From: Bacteroidota bacterium
Lineage (GTDB): Bacteria; Bacteroidota; Bacteroidia; AKYH767-A; OLB10
NCBI GenBank assembly: GCA_016713525.1
Contig: JADJOZ010000022.1
Location: 66,787-130,786 of the forward strand
Direction of reading: 5' to 3'
Length of the DNA: 64,000 nt
Shown here one piece after another: positions 39,031 to 47,814 of this stretch. The translations under genes were made by a program, and so were the position numbers. The notes below the pieces were generated by a model, which saw nothing but the letters and a program-made list of their open reading frames with translations, did no database searches and was not told where the DNA came from. How positions within the stretch are numbered: the first letter of the stretch is position 1; each line of letters starts with the position of its first letter.

Positions 39031-39414
39031 CCTTTTATATGGTTGTACCCGATTATTGAGCGGTTGCTGGCGCTGCCAGCAGGCTGACCATCTGCCGGTC
39101 CCGCTGGTCGGTGCTTGTGGCACTCCTTGTGTTGGAACTGCCGCATTATCAATTTGTTCCTGAATAACTGAAGTGGTTTCTACTTCCTGTGTTTTTGGCA
39201 TTACCATAGTGCCGGCAATGCTGAATACCATCAGTGCAATCGCTAATCCCCAGGTTAGTTTTTCTAAAACATCCGTAGTTTTACGAACACCCATGATTTG
39301 ATTCGACGAACTAAAGCCTGATGCTAATCCGCCACCTTTTGAATTCTGTACTAATACTACCAATGCAAGCAGGATGCAAATGATAATGATGAAAACGGTT
39401 ATTGCAGTATACAT
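39010..39414 (-). CDS. secG: Preprotein translocase subunit SecG
   Basis: Small SecYEG translocon subunit in the inner membrane. The first helix (YTAITVFIIIICILLALVVLVQ) is followed by NSKGGGLASGFSSSNQIMG, the family hallmark, then a second helix (KLTWGLAIALMVFSIAGTMV). After about residue 105 the tail (GRWSACWQRQQPLNN) is unlike the family. One missing base near 39087 would instead give QMVSLLAAPATAQ and a stop at 39053, so the true 3' end may be 39053. The N-terminal 100 residues are secure. Confidence 0.9.
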   Translation of the reverse strand: MYTAITVFIIIICILLALVVLVQNSKGGGLASGFSSSNQIMGVRKTTDVLEKLTWGLAIALMVFSIAGTMVMPKTQEVETTSVIQEQIDNAAVPTQGVPQAPTSGTGRWSACWQRQQPLNNRVQPYKRCHRLSV

Positions 39415-39454
39415 TTTGTTTGTAATTTATTTATAATCAGTGTAATAAATGTTG

Positions 39455-40521
39455 TTATGAGCTTCCTTTTTGCTCTAATTCCTTAATGAGGGCTGCAAAG
39501 TAAGTACTTTTTTCCGGAATTTTCAACTTTAATCGCTCATAAGTTTCAATTGCCTTCCGTAAATTCCCTTGCTGGGCATAAATCCTGGCCAGTGTCTCAG
39601 AAATAAGATCTTCATGCTCTACCAGACTTTTCCGGGCCATATTGCCAGGTGAATAAAATTCACTTTTCGCCGGTACTATCCTGGGTTCACTCTCTATAAA
39701 TCTTTCAATAATGTGATCTGTAACCTTTTCTTTTTTAGGCAAATGCGGTTCTTTAGCTGGTTGAACCTCGTCAGGTTTCAGTTCATTGATCTTTTCAACA
39801 GGCACTACTGGAACCCGTTTTAACTGCAACCATTCCGCAAATGAATGTACTCCCGCTTCTTTCTTGACCGGTTTTGGTTCATTCCCGGTTGTTGGTTCCA
39901 ACTTTTCCTGTCTTTCCTGATATAGTTCTTCAATATTTATAGGTCCAACAATTTCCGGTTTTGGACAACTGCTTCAATGGCAGATGTCTCTTTTGCAATC
40001 ACTTCCTCTTTTTTATCTTCAGGTATTGAAGGTGCCTCTGCAACTTCAGGCGTTTCACCATTCAATTCACGTAAACGCTGTTCAATAATCGCCCTCGGGT
40101 CAGTTGGGATTTCAGTGGTTGATTCAACTTCTTGTTTTACTACCTGAAGAACCGGTATATTTTCAATATGCTCTTTTTCTTTTATTTCGGTTGCTGTTGT
40201 TTCTATATGCTGACTATTTACAGTTTCAGTTGCTGTAACCGGTTCCTGCACTTTTTCCGGAACTGCCTTCATATGTATGACTTCAGGAATTTCTTCTTTA
40301 ATCAGTCGATACAATACAGTGCGGTCAGGTGCATATGCCGATGCTTTTCGCAGATAACTTTCAAAACGTATGTTTTCGTGACCGTGATATTGTTTTGCAA
40401 GCAGCAAATGTGCATTCTGGTAATAAGGAAATCTTTCCGTGATATCTTCCAGCTCTGAAACCAGATTCAAATTGATTGTGGCAGGCGTGCGAAGCAGTTG
40501 AATGAATTGTTCTTTCGTCAT
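39455..40521 (-). CDS. Tetratricopeptide-like protein of the secG-lptE locus (one frameshift)
   Basis: Conserved Bacteroidota protein of unknown function, split into two frames. Positions 39937-40521 give the N-terminal part (KEQFIQLLRTPATIN, then FPYYQNAHLLLAKQYH, helical and TPR-like) and an acidic, low-complexity middle. Positions 39455-39901 give the C-terminal part, with HSFAEWLQLKR, EFYSPGNMARKSLVE, and a TPR-like SETLARIYAQQGNLRKAIETYERL ended by KSTYFAALIKELE. One added base in the T run at 39959-39962 (plus strand) joins them through KPEIVGPINIEELYQERQ. Restored length is about 355 aa. It lies between lptE and secG; the context suggests envelope biogenesis, but this is inference. Confidence 0.82.
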
Positions 40522-40525
40522 ATTG

Positions 40526-41032
40526 CTACCAGTTAATCATTGCTTTATTAAAAATATCATCAACCAGCTGATTACAAATTTCACTTATGAGCTGATTCTC
40601 AACTGTACTCAGATTTTGTTTGGAATCATAATCTGCGTACCTCGAAAATGAACTCTCGAAATTTTGCTTTTCATCTTTGGTATTGATGAATTTTACTTTG
40701 ACTGTTATAGTCAGCCGGTTTAATGCAGCTTGCTCATTTCCCTGAATCGCCGTGGGTTGACTGTTGTAATCACTGATGTATCCTTCAAAACTGATATCTC
40801 CAACAGAATTTGTCTGCGTGAGGTTTGTCTGTGATACAAATTTGTCCTTTAACTTCTCTGTGAAAACCTGACTCAATGAAGGTTGAACTAAAGAAGCCTG
40901 ATTCGGAAAACTGGCTATTGAAATGGTCTTGATTTCAGGAGAAATAGATGCTCCTGTAAATGAATATACATCACATCCGGTAATTGCAAAACAGGAGGTA
41001 AGCAGAAGTAAAGATGCAACTAGTTTTCGCAT
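40526..41032 (-). CDS. lptE: LptE-family LPS assembly lipoprotein
   Basis: Outer-membrane lipoprotein of 168 aa. The signal peptide ends in a lipobox (FAITGC, cysteine near residue 20). The mature part begins DVYSFTGASISPEIKTISIASFPN, the typical start of Bacteroidota LptE-like proteins, which plug the LptD channel that inserts lipopolysaccharide. The gene follows the sigma-54 activator gene by 11 nt and precedes the TPR-like gene by 4 nt, so the group is probably one operon. Overall similarity to proteobacterial LptE is low. Confidence 0.82.
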   Translation of the reverse strand: MRKLVASLLLLTSCFAITGCDVYSFTGASISPEIKTISIASFPNQASLVQPSLSQVFTEKLKDKFVSQTNLTQTNSVGDISFEGYISDYNSQPTAIQGNEQAALNRLTITVKVKFINTKDEKQNFESSFSRYADYDSKQNLSTVENQLISEICNQLVDDIFNKAMINW

Positions 41033-41043
41033 ATGCTCAGCCG

Positions 41044-42261
41044 TTATTTAATATCGTATTCTTTAATTTTCCTGTAAAGAGTCCGTTCTGATATTCCCAA
41101 CTCCTTAGCCGCATACTTGCGTTTTCCACGATGCTTTTCTATAGCCCTTTTAATTATTTCTTTTTCTTTTTCTTCCAGCGAAAGCAACTCTTCAGCCAAT
41201 TCCTCATGAGGTGAATCACTCACCTGCTGAATGGAAATAGCGGGTGGCTGTGAAACCGATATGCCCGGACTGAATTCCTGATAAAGCTTGTCTATAATCT
41301 GTGAATTGTTTTCATGAATGGATCCTGGAATATTGCCTTCTGAAATCAATTCCACAACAAGTTTCTTCAAATCTACAATGTCTTTTTTCATCTCAAAAAG
41401 TACTTTGTAAAGCAATTCTCTTTCTGAGAAATCTCCTCCCTTGTTTTCATCTTTCACCAAAACCGGCAACCGACTTCCTGTATCCTGAGGAATGTATTTC
41501 ATCAGGATTTCAGCATTGATATTTTTCTGTCGTTCCAGAATAGAAAGCTGCTCGGTAACGTTTTTTAATTGACGCACATTCCCGGGCCACCTGTAATCAC
41601 TTAATAGCTGCATCGCATCTGGCTGCAATACCACCGTAGGCATTTTGTACCGCTCTGCAAAATCGTTTGCAAATTTCCGGAATAATAAATGAATGTCTTC
41701 TTTACGCTGTCTCAAAGCAGGAACCTGAATGGGAACAGTGTTAAGACGGTAATATAAATCTTCACGAAACTTGTTGTTGTGAATTGCTTCCTGCAAGTTT
41801 ACATTCGTTGCAGCAACCACACGAACATCTGTTTTCAATGTTTTAGATGAACCAACTTTTAAAAATTCACCACTCTCAAGCACTCGCAATAAACGTACTT
41901 GAGTCAGCAATGGTAACTCTGCAACTTCATCTAAGAAAATGGTTCCTCCATTCACTACTTCAAAATATCCTTTGCGCGCTTCATGAGCTCCTGTAAACGC
42001 TCCTTTTTCGTGCCCGAATAATTCTGAAGCAATTGTTCCTTCAGGAATAGCACCACAATTCACTGCTATATATGGACCATGTTTACGGGCACTCAACTGA
42101 TGTATGATTTGAGGGAAAACTTCTTTCCCGGTACCACTTTCTCCGGTTATCAATACAGTAATATCAGTCGGCGCAACTTGTCGCGCTGTGTCTATTGCGT
42201 GGTCCAGTAAAGGTGAATGACCTATAATACCAAATCGTTGCTTTATATCCTGAATATTCAT
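41044..42261 (-). CDS. Sigma-54-dependent transcriptional activator without receiver domain
   Basis: AAA+ enhancer-binding protein of 405 aa that would remodel sigma-54 RNA polymerase. The AAA+ domain starts almost at the N-terminus: Walker A GESGTGKE at residues 40-47, the sigma-54-contacting GAFTGA loop at 87-92, Walker B GGTIFLDEVAEL near 108, and the arginine-finger region FREDLYYRLN. A variable linker (about 255-360) leads to a C-terminal Fis-type helix-turn-helix (HRGKRKYAAKELGISERTLYRKIKEY, cut to its core AAKELGISERTLYRKI). There is no N-terminal response-regulator receiver or GAF domain, so its activating signal is unclear. It sits between miaB and lptE. Confidence 0.92.
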   Translation of the reverse strand: MNIQDIKQRFGIIGHSPLLDHAIDTARQVAPTDITVLITGESGTGKEVFPQIIHQLSARKHGPYIAVNCGAIPEGTIASELFGHEKGAFTGAHEARKGYFEVVNGGTIFLDEVAELPLLTQVRLLRVLESGEFLKVGSSKTLKTDVRVVAATNVNLQEAIHNNKFREDLYYRLNTVPIQVPALRQRKEDIHLLFRKFANDFAERYKMPTVVLQPDAMQLLSDYRWPGNVRQLKNVTEQLSILERQKNINAEILMKYIPQDTGSRLPVLVKDENKGGDFSERELLYKVLFEMKKDIVDLKKLVVELISEGNIPGSIHENNSQIIDKLYQEFSPGISVSQPPAISIQQVSDSPHEELAEELLSLEEKEKEIIKRAIEKHRGKRKYAAKELGISERTLYRKIKEYDIK

Positions 42262-42279
42262 TCTTTGTTAGTTTAAAAG

Positions 42280-43722
42280 CTATGCCTTATTAACTACTTC
42301 TCCTATTAATGTGGCAGCAGTACAATCTGATGCATATACATCTACATATTCTCCCTTTTTGTGATTTCCTGCTGGAAATACCATTACTATATTTCCTGTG
42401 GTTCGACCCATTAAGTAGTCGGCCGATTTCTTTGATGGGCCTTCAATTAATACACGATGCACCTGACCTTTCATAGCATAGGTGCGTTCTTTTGACAACG
42501 ATTGTTGTAGTGCAACAATCTCTGCAAGTCGCCTGCTTTTTACTGACTCATCTACATCATCCTTATACTCACGTTCCGCTTGTGTCCTCGGACGTTCTGA
42601 ATATTTATACATGTATGAAAATTGATATCCCACCCATTTCATAAGTGATAATGTTTCCTGATGATCCTCTTCTGTCTCACCACAAAATCCGGAAATGGTA
42701 TCAGTCGACAAGGAACATCCCGGAAGTATTCTCCGTATGGCTTCAATTCGCTCCATATACATTTCCCTGGTATACCCACGGTTCATCCGTTGTAATACGC
42801 GTGTGCTACCTGATTGTACCGGTAAATGTATGTACTTGCAAATATTATCATAACGGGCAATCACATGTAATGCATCATCAGTCATGTCACGTGGATTGGA
42901 TGTAGAAAACCGAACTCTTAATTCAGGTGAAACCAATGCTACACGTTCCATCAGTTGAGCAAACGATGTGCTGGTGTTGCGTTGCTCCTCTGTTAGAATT
43001 TCTTTCTTTAAACCACCTCCGGCCCATATATAGGAATCTACATTCTGACCCAGTAAAGTAATTTCACGATAACCTCTCTCAAATAAGTCACGTACTTCCG
43101 CAACAATTGATTCCGGATCACGGCTCCTTTCACGTCCTCTGGTAAAAGGTACTACACAAAATGAACACATATTATCGCATCCCCGGGTAATGGAGACAAA
43201 TGCAGTAACTCCATTGCTTCCCAAACGAACCGGACTTATATCTCCATAGGTCTCTTCCCGCGACAATAATACATTTACTGCCTTCTGACCACTGTCAACC
43301 GATTCAATGAGTTTTGGCAAATCCCGATAGGAATCCGGACCCGCTACAATGTCGATTAATTTCTCTTCTTCCAAAAGTTTCGACTTCAATCTTTCTGCCA
43401 TGCAGCCCAAAACGCCGATTATTAAGTCCGGCTTTTGTTGCTTCCTTTTTTTAAATTCAGTTAATCGCTGCCGAACCCGCAATTCTGCGTTTTCCCGGAT
43501 TGCACAGGTGTTCAAAAATACAACATCAGCCTCCGACTCATCGGTGGTTGTTTCATATCCGTGTTTGGTCAAAATTGACGCAATTATCTCACTATCAGAG
43601 AAATTCATAGCACAACCGTAACTCTCCAAATAGAGTTTCCGGGTGCCTTGACTCATCGTACTTTCAACCATCACTGCCTCGCCCTGGCGCGATTCATCAA
43701 TGACTTTATTTTCCTGAATCAT
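42280..43722 (-). CDS. miaB: tRNA-2-methylthio-N6-dimethylallyladenosine synthase MiaB
   Basis: Radical-SAM methylthiotransferase modifying A37 of tRNAs, 480 aa. The N-terminal domain (YLESYGCAMNFSDSE, NTCAIRENAE, VLGCMAERL) supplies three cysteines for one Fe-S cluster. The radical-SAM motif RGCDNMCSFCVVP near residue 180 supplies the second. RGRERSR follows, and a C-terminal TRAM domain (GPSKKSADYLMGRTTGNIVMVF, cut to SADYLMGRTTGN) binds tRNA. A strong candidate promoter lies upstream at 43745-43774. Confidence 0.96.
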   Translation of the reverse strand: MIQENKVIDESRQGEAVMVESTMSQGTRKLYLESYGCAMNFSDSEIIASILTKHGYETTTDESEADVVFLNTCAIRENAELRVRQRLTEFKKRKQQKPDLIIGVLGCMAERLKSKLLEEEKLIDIVAGPDSYRDLPKLIESVDSGQKAVNVLLSREETYGDISPVRLGSNGVTAFVSITRGCDNMCSFCVVPFTRGRERSRDPESIVAEVRDLFERGYREITLLGQNVDSYIWAGGGLKKEILTEEQRNTSTSFAQLMERVALVSPELRVRFSTSNPRDMTDDALHVIARYDNICKYIHLPVQSGSTRVLQRMNRGYTREMYMERIEAIRRILPGCSLSTDTISGFCGETEEDHQETLSLMKWVGYQFSYMYKYSERPRTQAEREYKDDVDESVKSRRLAEIVALQQSLSKERTYAMKGQVHRVLIEGPSKKSADYLMGRTTGNIVMVFPAGNHKKGEYVDVYASDCTAATLIGEVVNKA

Positions 43723-43744
43723 TAGTTTTTTTGTTACTTTTGGA

Positions 43745-43781
43745 CAAAATTAGTGATTTTTGAGCATCTGACAAAATGTCA
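43745..43781 (-). promoter_or_regulatory. miaB promoter with overlapping palindrome
   Basis: On the minus strand, TAATTTTG (plus-strand 43745-43752) is a perfect TAnnTTTG, with TTG 19 nt upstream (43772-43774). The palindrome TGACA-AAA-TGTCA (43769-43781) covers the -33 box and could be an operator. Confidence 0.65.
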
Positions 43782-43795
43782 CTTTTAGGCCTCAT

Positions 43796-43827
43796 TTGGA
43801 GGTTTCTAATTTTAATTCTTTACTTTG
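43796..43827 (+). promoter_or_regulatory. topA promoter
   Basis: TTG at 43796-43798 and TTACTTTG at 43820-43827 (7 of 8 to TAnnTTTG), 21 nt apart and 56 nt before the topA ATG. It diverges from the miaB promoter. Confidence 0.55.
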
Positions 43828-43883
43828 CCCGCCGTTTTAAAATGAGGCGGCACTTATTATTAGTTTAAATTTTAGTTTAAAAA

Positions 43884-46487
43884 ATGGCAGATAATCTGGT
43901 TATTGTGGAGTCCCCGGCGAAAGCTAAAACTATTGAAGGTTTCCTCGGGAAGGATTTTGTGGTGAAGTCGAGTTACGGTCACGTTAGGGATCTCGCTAAG
44001 AGCGATAAAGCTATCGATATTGAAAATAATTTCTTACCCAAATATGAAATCAGTGAGGATAAGAAGGCTGTTATCGCCGAACTCACCCGTCTCACTAAAA
44101 GTGCCCGCACTGTGTGGTTGGCAACAGATGAGGACCGGGAAGGAGAAGCCATTTCCTGGCACTTATTTGAAACACTGAAATTAAAAGAAAGCAATACTAA
44201 AAGAATTGTTTTTCATGAGATTACGAAGCCGGCAATCATGTCGGCAATTCAAAATCCCAGAAAAATCGACAAACATCTGGTTGATGCTCAGCAAGCCAGA
44301 AGAATCCTCGATCGTTTAGTAGGTTTTGAACTTTCTCCAATTCTTTGGAAGAAAATTAAACCATCTCTTTCTGCCGGAAGGGTACAATCTGTTGCCGTCC
44401 GCTTAATTGTGGAGCGCGAAAGGGATGTGGAATCACATCAAACCGCCAGTTCATTTAAGGTTGTGGCCATTTTTATGGTTGAAGATGGAAAAGGAGGGAA
44501 GTCAGTTTTAAAAGCCGAACTACCTAACCGTTTTAAAACCAAAGATGAGGCCGAAGCATTCCTCGAAACTTGTAAAGGTGCTAAGTTTACTATCTCTAAC
44601 CTCGAAAAGAAGCCAGCCAAGAAATCACCTTCGGCACCATTTACTACTTCCACACTACAACAGGAAGCAAGTCGTAAATTGAGTTTCTCGGTAGCACAAA
44701 CCATGCTGATTGCGCAAAAGCTTTACGAATCAGGAAAGATCACATATATGAGAACCGATTCGGTGAATTTAAGTCAGACTGAAATCGATGCTGCTAAAGC
44801 TGAAATCACCAAACAATACGGTCCCCAATATTCCAATCCACGACAGTATAAAACGAAGTCTGCATCCGCACAGGAAGCTCACGAGGCAATCAGACCTTCT
44901 TATTTTGAACAGTCAACCGTGGATGGAGATTACAATGAAAAAAGATTGTATGAACTGATCTGGAAAAGAAGTATTGCATCACAAATGAGCGATGCCCAAC
45001 TAGAGAAAACTATTGTTTCTGTTGCAACTTCCAATTCAAAAGATATTTTCACAGCTACAGGAGAGGTGGTTAAGTTTGATGGTTTCCTTACTGTTTACAT
45101 GGAATCTTCTGATGATGAAAATACCGATGATGCTCCTGAAGGATTATTGCCTCCATTGAATGTAGGACAGGTTTTGCAATTGAATGAAATTACCGCTACC
45201 GAAAAGTTTACATATCCTCCTGCAAGATATACCGAAGCAAGTCTGGTAAAAAAACTCGAAGAACTTGGTATCGGTCGACCATCTACTTATGCACCTACCA
45301 TTTCTACTATTCAGAAAAGAGGTTATGTAATTAAAGAAGATCGTCAGGGAAGAGAACGGAATGTTACAATCATCAGATTGAAAAATAATCAGCTGGCAAC
45401 GGAAGTGAAAACTGAAATTACGGGTGCTGAAAAATCCAAAATGTTCCCAACTGATATCGGTACAGTTGTAAATGATTTTCTGGTTGAGAATTTTAAAGTA
45501 ATCCTAGATTACAATTTTACTGCTCAGGTTGAAAAAGAATTCGATGAGATTGCAGAAGGAAAAATTGCCTGGAGCAAAATGATCGGGGAGTTTTATAAGC
45601 CTTTTCACAAGACTGTTGAACATACCGAAAAGAATACCGAGCGTGCTACCGGTGAGCGAATCCTGGGAAAAGATCCTGTCTCGGGTAAAATTGTTTCCGC
45701 AAGAATCGGAAGATTTGGCCCCCTGGTGCAGATGCGTGTCGATGAAAATGATGAGAAACCTCAGTATGCAAAACTGAGATCTGATCAGCGTCTCGAAACA
45801 ATAACTCTTGAAATGGCTCTCGATTTATTCAAGATGCCTCGGAATCTGGGTGATTATGAAGAGAAAGAAGTGGTCATCGGAATCGGAAGGTTCGGTCCAT
45901 TTGTGCGACATAACAGCATGTTTGTTTCTATCCCCAAAACCGATGATCCTTACACTATAGATATCGACCGGGCTATAGAACTCATAGAAGCAAAAAGGAA
46001 ATCTGACAGCGAGAAAACTATCAAGTTGTTCGATGAAAATCCGGAAGTAAAAGTGCTGAAAGGCCGTTGGGGACCTTATATCGTTTTTGGTAAGAAAAAT
46101 ATCAAGATTCCTAAAGATCTGGAACCTGAAAAAATTACTTACGCTGATTGTGTACGTTTGGAAAAAGATACTCCCGATGCACCTAAGGGTCGCTTTGGAC
46201 GATTTGCCAAAAAGAATACAGATACTAAAGCAGCTCCTGCAAAAACAGCACCTAAAAAGGCTGCAGCAAAAAAGAAAACTGCTGCTAAAAAATCGGCTCC
46301 AGCTAAAAAAGTTGCTGGTAAACCTGCTCCTGCTAAAGTTGCTGCTGCACCATCCCGCACAGCAGTGAAAAAAGCTGCTCCAGCAAAAAAGGTCGCTCCC
46401 GCAAAGAAAACGGCAACAGCTAAAAAGACTGCTCCTGCGAAAAAGGCAGCTAAACCGGCAGCTAAAAAAAAATCAGGTAAGCGTTAA
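43884..46487 (+). CDS. topA: DNA topoisomerase I with lysine/alanine-rich tail
   Basis: Type IA topoisomerase of 867 aa that relaxes negative supercoils. The Toprim domain starts at NLVIVESPAKAKTIEGFLG with the acidic motif DEDREGEAISWHL near residue 82. The catalytic tyrosine is in ITYMRTDSVNLSQTEI near residue 288. EELGIGRPSTYAPTISTIQ marks the central domain. C-terminal repeat modules (GRFGPLVQ, GRFGPFVRH, GRWGPYIVFGKKNIK) replace classical zinc fingers. From about residue 775 to the end the protein is a highly basic run of AAK/PAKK units, like histone H1 tails, probably binding DNA non-specifically. The downstream arginase-family gene starts 6 nt later. Confidence 0.96.
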   Translation: MADNLVIVESPAKAKTIEGFLGKDFVVKSSYGHVRDLAKSDKAIDIENNFLPKYEISEDKKAVIAELTRLTKSARTVWLATDEDREGEAISWHLFETLKLKESNTKRIVFHEITKPAIMSAIQNPRKIDKHLVDAQQARRILDRLVGFELSPILWKKIKPSLSAGRVQSVAVRLIVERERDVESHQTASSFKVVAIFMVEDGKGGKSVLKAELPNRFKTKDEAEAFLETCKGAKFTISNLEKKPAKKSPSAPFTTSTLQQEASRKLSFSVAQTMLIAQKLYESGKITYMRTDSVNLSQTEIDAAKAEITKQYGPQYSNPRQYKTKSASAQEAHEAIRPSYFEQSTVDGDYNEKRLYELIWKRSIASQMSDAQLEKTIVSVATSNSKDIFTATGEVVKFDGFLTVYMESSDDENTDDAPEGLLPPLNVGQVLQLNEITATEKFTYPPARYTEASLVKKLEELGIGRPSTYAPTISTIQKRGYVIKEDRQGRERNVTIIRLKNNQLATEVKTEITGAEKSKMFPTDIGTVVNDFLVENFKVILDYNFTAQVEKEFDEIAEGKIAWSKMIGEFYKPFHKTVEHTEKNTERATGERILGKDPVSGKIVSARIGRFGPLVQMRVDENDEKPQYAKLRSDQRLETITLEMALDLFKMPRNLGDYEEKEVVIGIGRFGPFVRHNSMFVSIPKTDDPYTIDIDRAIELIEAKRKSDSEKTIKLFDENPEVKVLKGRWGPYIVFGKKNIKIPKDLEPEKITYADCVRLEKDTPDAPKGRFGRFAKKNTDTKAAPAKTAPKKAAAKKKTAAKKSAPAKKVAGKPAPAKVAAAPSRTAVKKAAPAKKVAPAKKTATAKKTAPAKKAAKPAAKKKSGKR

Positions 46488-46492
46488 TTGTT

Positions 46493-47464
46493 ATGTTAAA
46501 GCCTGAATTCTTTAATCCGGTCAGTGACCCCGGCATAGCATTTCAACGTGATACCGTCTCTGATTCTCTAGCTTCAGCAGTACGGATCTATACTTTCGAA
46601 AGCGGATTCCCTGATTTACTGGGGGCTCAAATTGCTATCATAGGTGTAAACGAATTTCGTGGTTCTGCTTTTAACAGGGAATTTCGCAAAGGCACCGATG
46701 CCATTCGTGAAAAACTTTACCGTTTAAAAAAACACGAAGGCAATGCTGTTATAGTTGATCTTGGTGATTTATCGTTAAACAGTCATACCTGGTTAGGGAA
46801 AATTGTTTTACAACAACCCAATTACCTCTTTAACTTCAGCAATATTGGTTACCAGACATACTTCGTTGGTGCAGCTTCGGTTGATCTGATGAATAAACTC
46901 TATTTTGATGCTTACCGGGTTGGAATGGTACGCTCCGATATTACAGAAATAGAACCTGTAATAAGAAGTGCCGATATGTTAACTGTGGATTTGTCGGTAA
47001 TCAGACAATCTGATGCACCCGGATCTGCAAATCCCTCGCCTAATGGTATGGCAGGGGAGGAGGCTTGTCAGGCAATGATGTACGCAGGGTTGAATGACCG
47101 GCTTACAGCTGCAGGGATTTTTGAATATGATCTGAATGCCGACCTGAATCAGCAAACTGCTCACCTTGTTGCACAAATGATCTGGTATTTTATTGAAGGT
47201 TTTACCAACCGTAAGAATGATATTCCTATGCTGAATCATAATGGGTTTATAACTTATACGGTAACCTTGGATGCAAATGGCAGTGAACTGGTGTTTCTGA
47301 AACATAAAACAACCGGCCGGTGGTGGATGGAGATGCCGGTGCAAGGGAAAAGTAACCGTTTCAGCAGGCATAACTTCCTTCCTTGCTCGTATAAAGATTA
47401 TCAACAGGCTTGTCAGAATGAAATGCCCGACCGTTACTGGCAGGCTTTCCAAAAGTTATCCTGA
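46493..47464 (+). CDS. Arginase/formimidoylglutamase-family protein lacking a central segment
   Basis: Member of the ureohydrolase (arginase, agmatinase, formimidoylglutamase) family in its Bacteroidota form. Recognisable parts are GVNEFRGSAFNREFRKGTDAIREKLY cut to GTDAIREKLY, FNFSNIGYQTYFV, QSDAPGSANPSPNGMAGEEACQ, and the end AHLVAQMIWYFIEGF and TTGRWWMEMP. At 323 aa it is shorter than the usual 380 or so. After VDLGDL (about residue 93) it jumps to LNSHTWLGKIVL, and the GGSHDLT-type metal-binding segment expected there is missing. The canonical DxDxxD metal motif is also altered (VDLSVIRQSDAPG). Activity is doubtful. It follows topA by 6 nt and lies upstream of the porP-gld genes. Confidence 0.8.
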   Translation: MLKPEFFNPVSDPGIAFQRDTVSDSLASAVRIYTFESGFPDLLGAQIAIIGVNEFRGSAFNREFRKGTDAIREKLYRLKKHEGNAVIVDLGDLSLNSHTWLGKIVLQQPNYLFNFSNIGYQTYFVGAASVDLMNKLYFDAYRVGMVRSDITEIEPVIRSADMLTVDLSVIRQSDAPGSANPSPNGMAGEEACQAMMYAGLNDRLTAAGIFEYDLNADLNQQTAHLVAQMIWYFIEGFTNRKNDIPMLNHNGFITYTVTLDANGSELVFLKHKTTGRWWMEMPVQGKSNRFSRHNFLPCSYKDYQQACQNEMPDRYWQAFQKLS

Positions 47465-47814
47465 TCCGGTTTGCCTGAAATAATTTACTGTTGATTTATG
47501 GCTGTTTAATCCGGATTTAATCCTTTTAATTTGTCGAACCCGAACTCTTGAATAGAATTTATTCTAATGGAGTCAATTAGTTTAAGTTATTAAAATTGTT
47601 CATATTTGATACTTTATATAATTGAAAATAAGCATATTAACTACTTATCAACCTGTTCATAAGTAGTATTATTGAGGTGAAATTGCCGGAAACAGAAAAC
47701 GAAAAAACAATTTCACTTTTTGTATTTGAAATAAAATTTTAGTTACTTTAGCCCCCTGATTATAGTCATTAGCACAAAAAAGTACCGAGTCAACCTAACG
47801 ACAGCACTTGCATT
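47465..47814 (+). promoter_or_regulatory. AT-rich intergenic region with promoter for the porP-gldKLMN genes
   Basis: A 350-nt region with no ORF of note. Best promoter candidate: TTG at 47726-47728 and TTACTTTA at 47743-47750, followed by GC-rich bases, about 65 nt before the porP ATG. This would be the main promoter of the T9SS gene set. No clear terminator for the upstream gene was found. Confidence 0.5.

Noticed and set aside
46139..46360. Alanine-rich antisense ORF opposite the topA tail
   Set aside because: A by-product of the lysine/alanine codon repeats on the coding strand.
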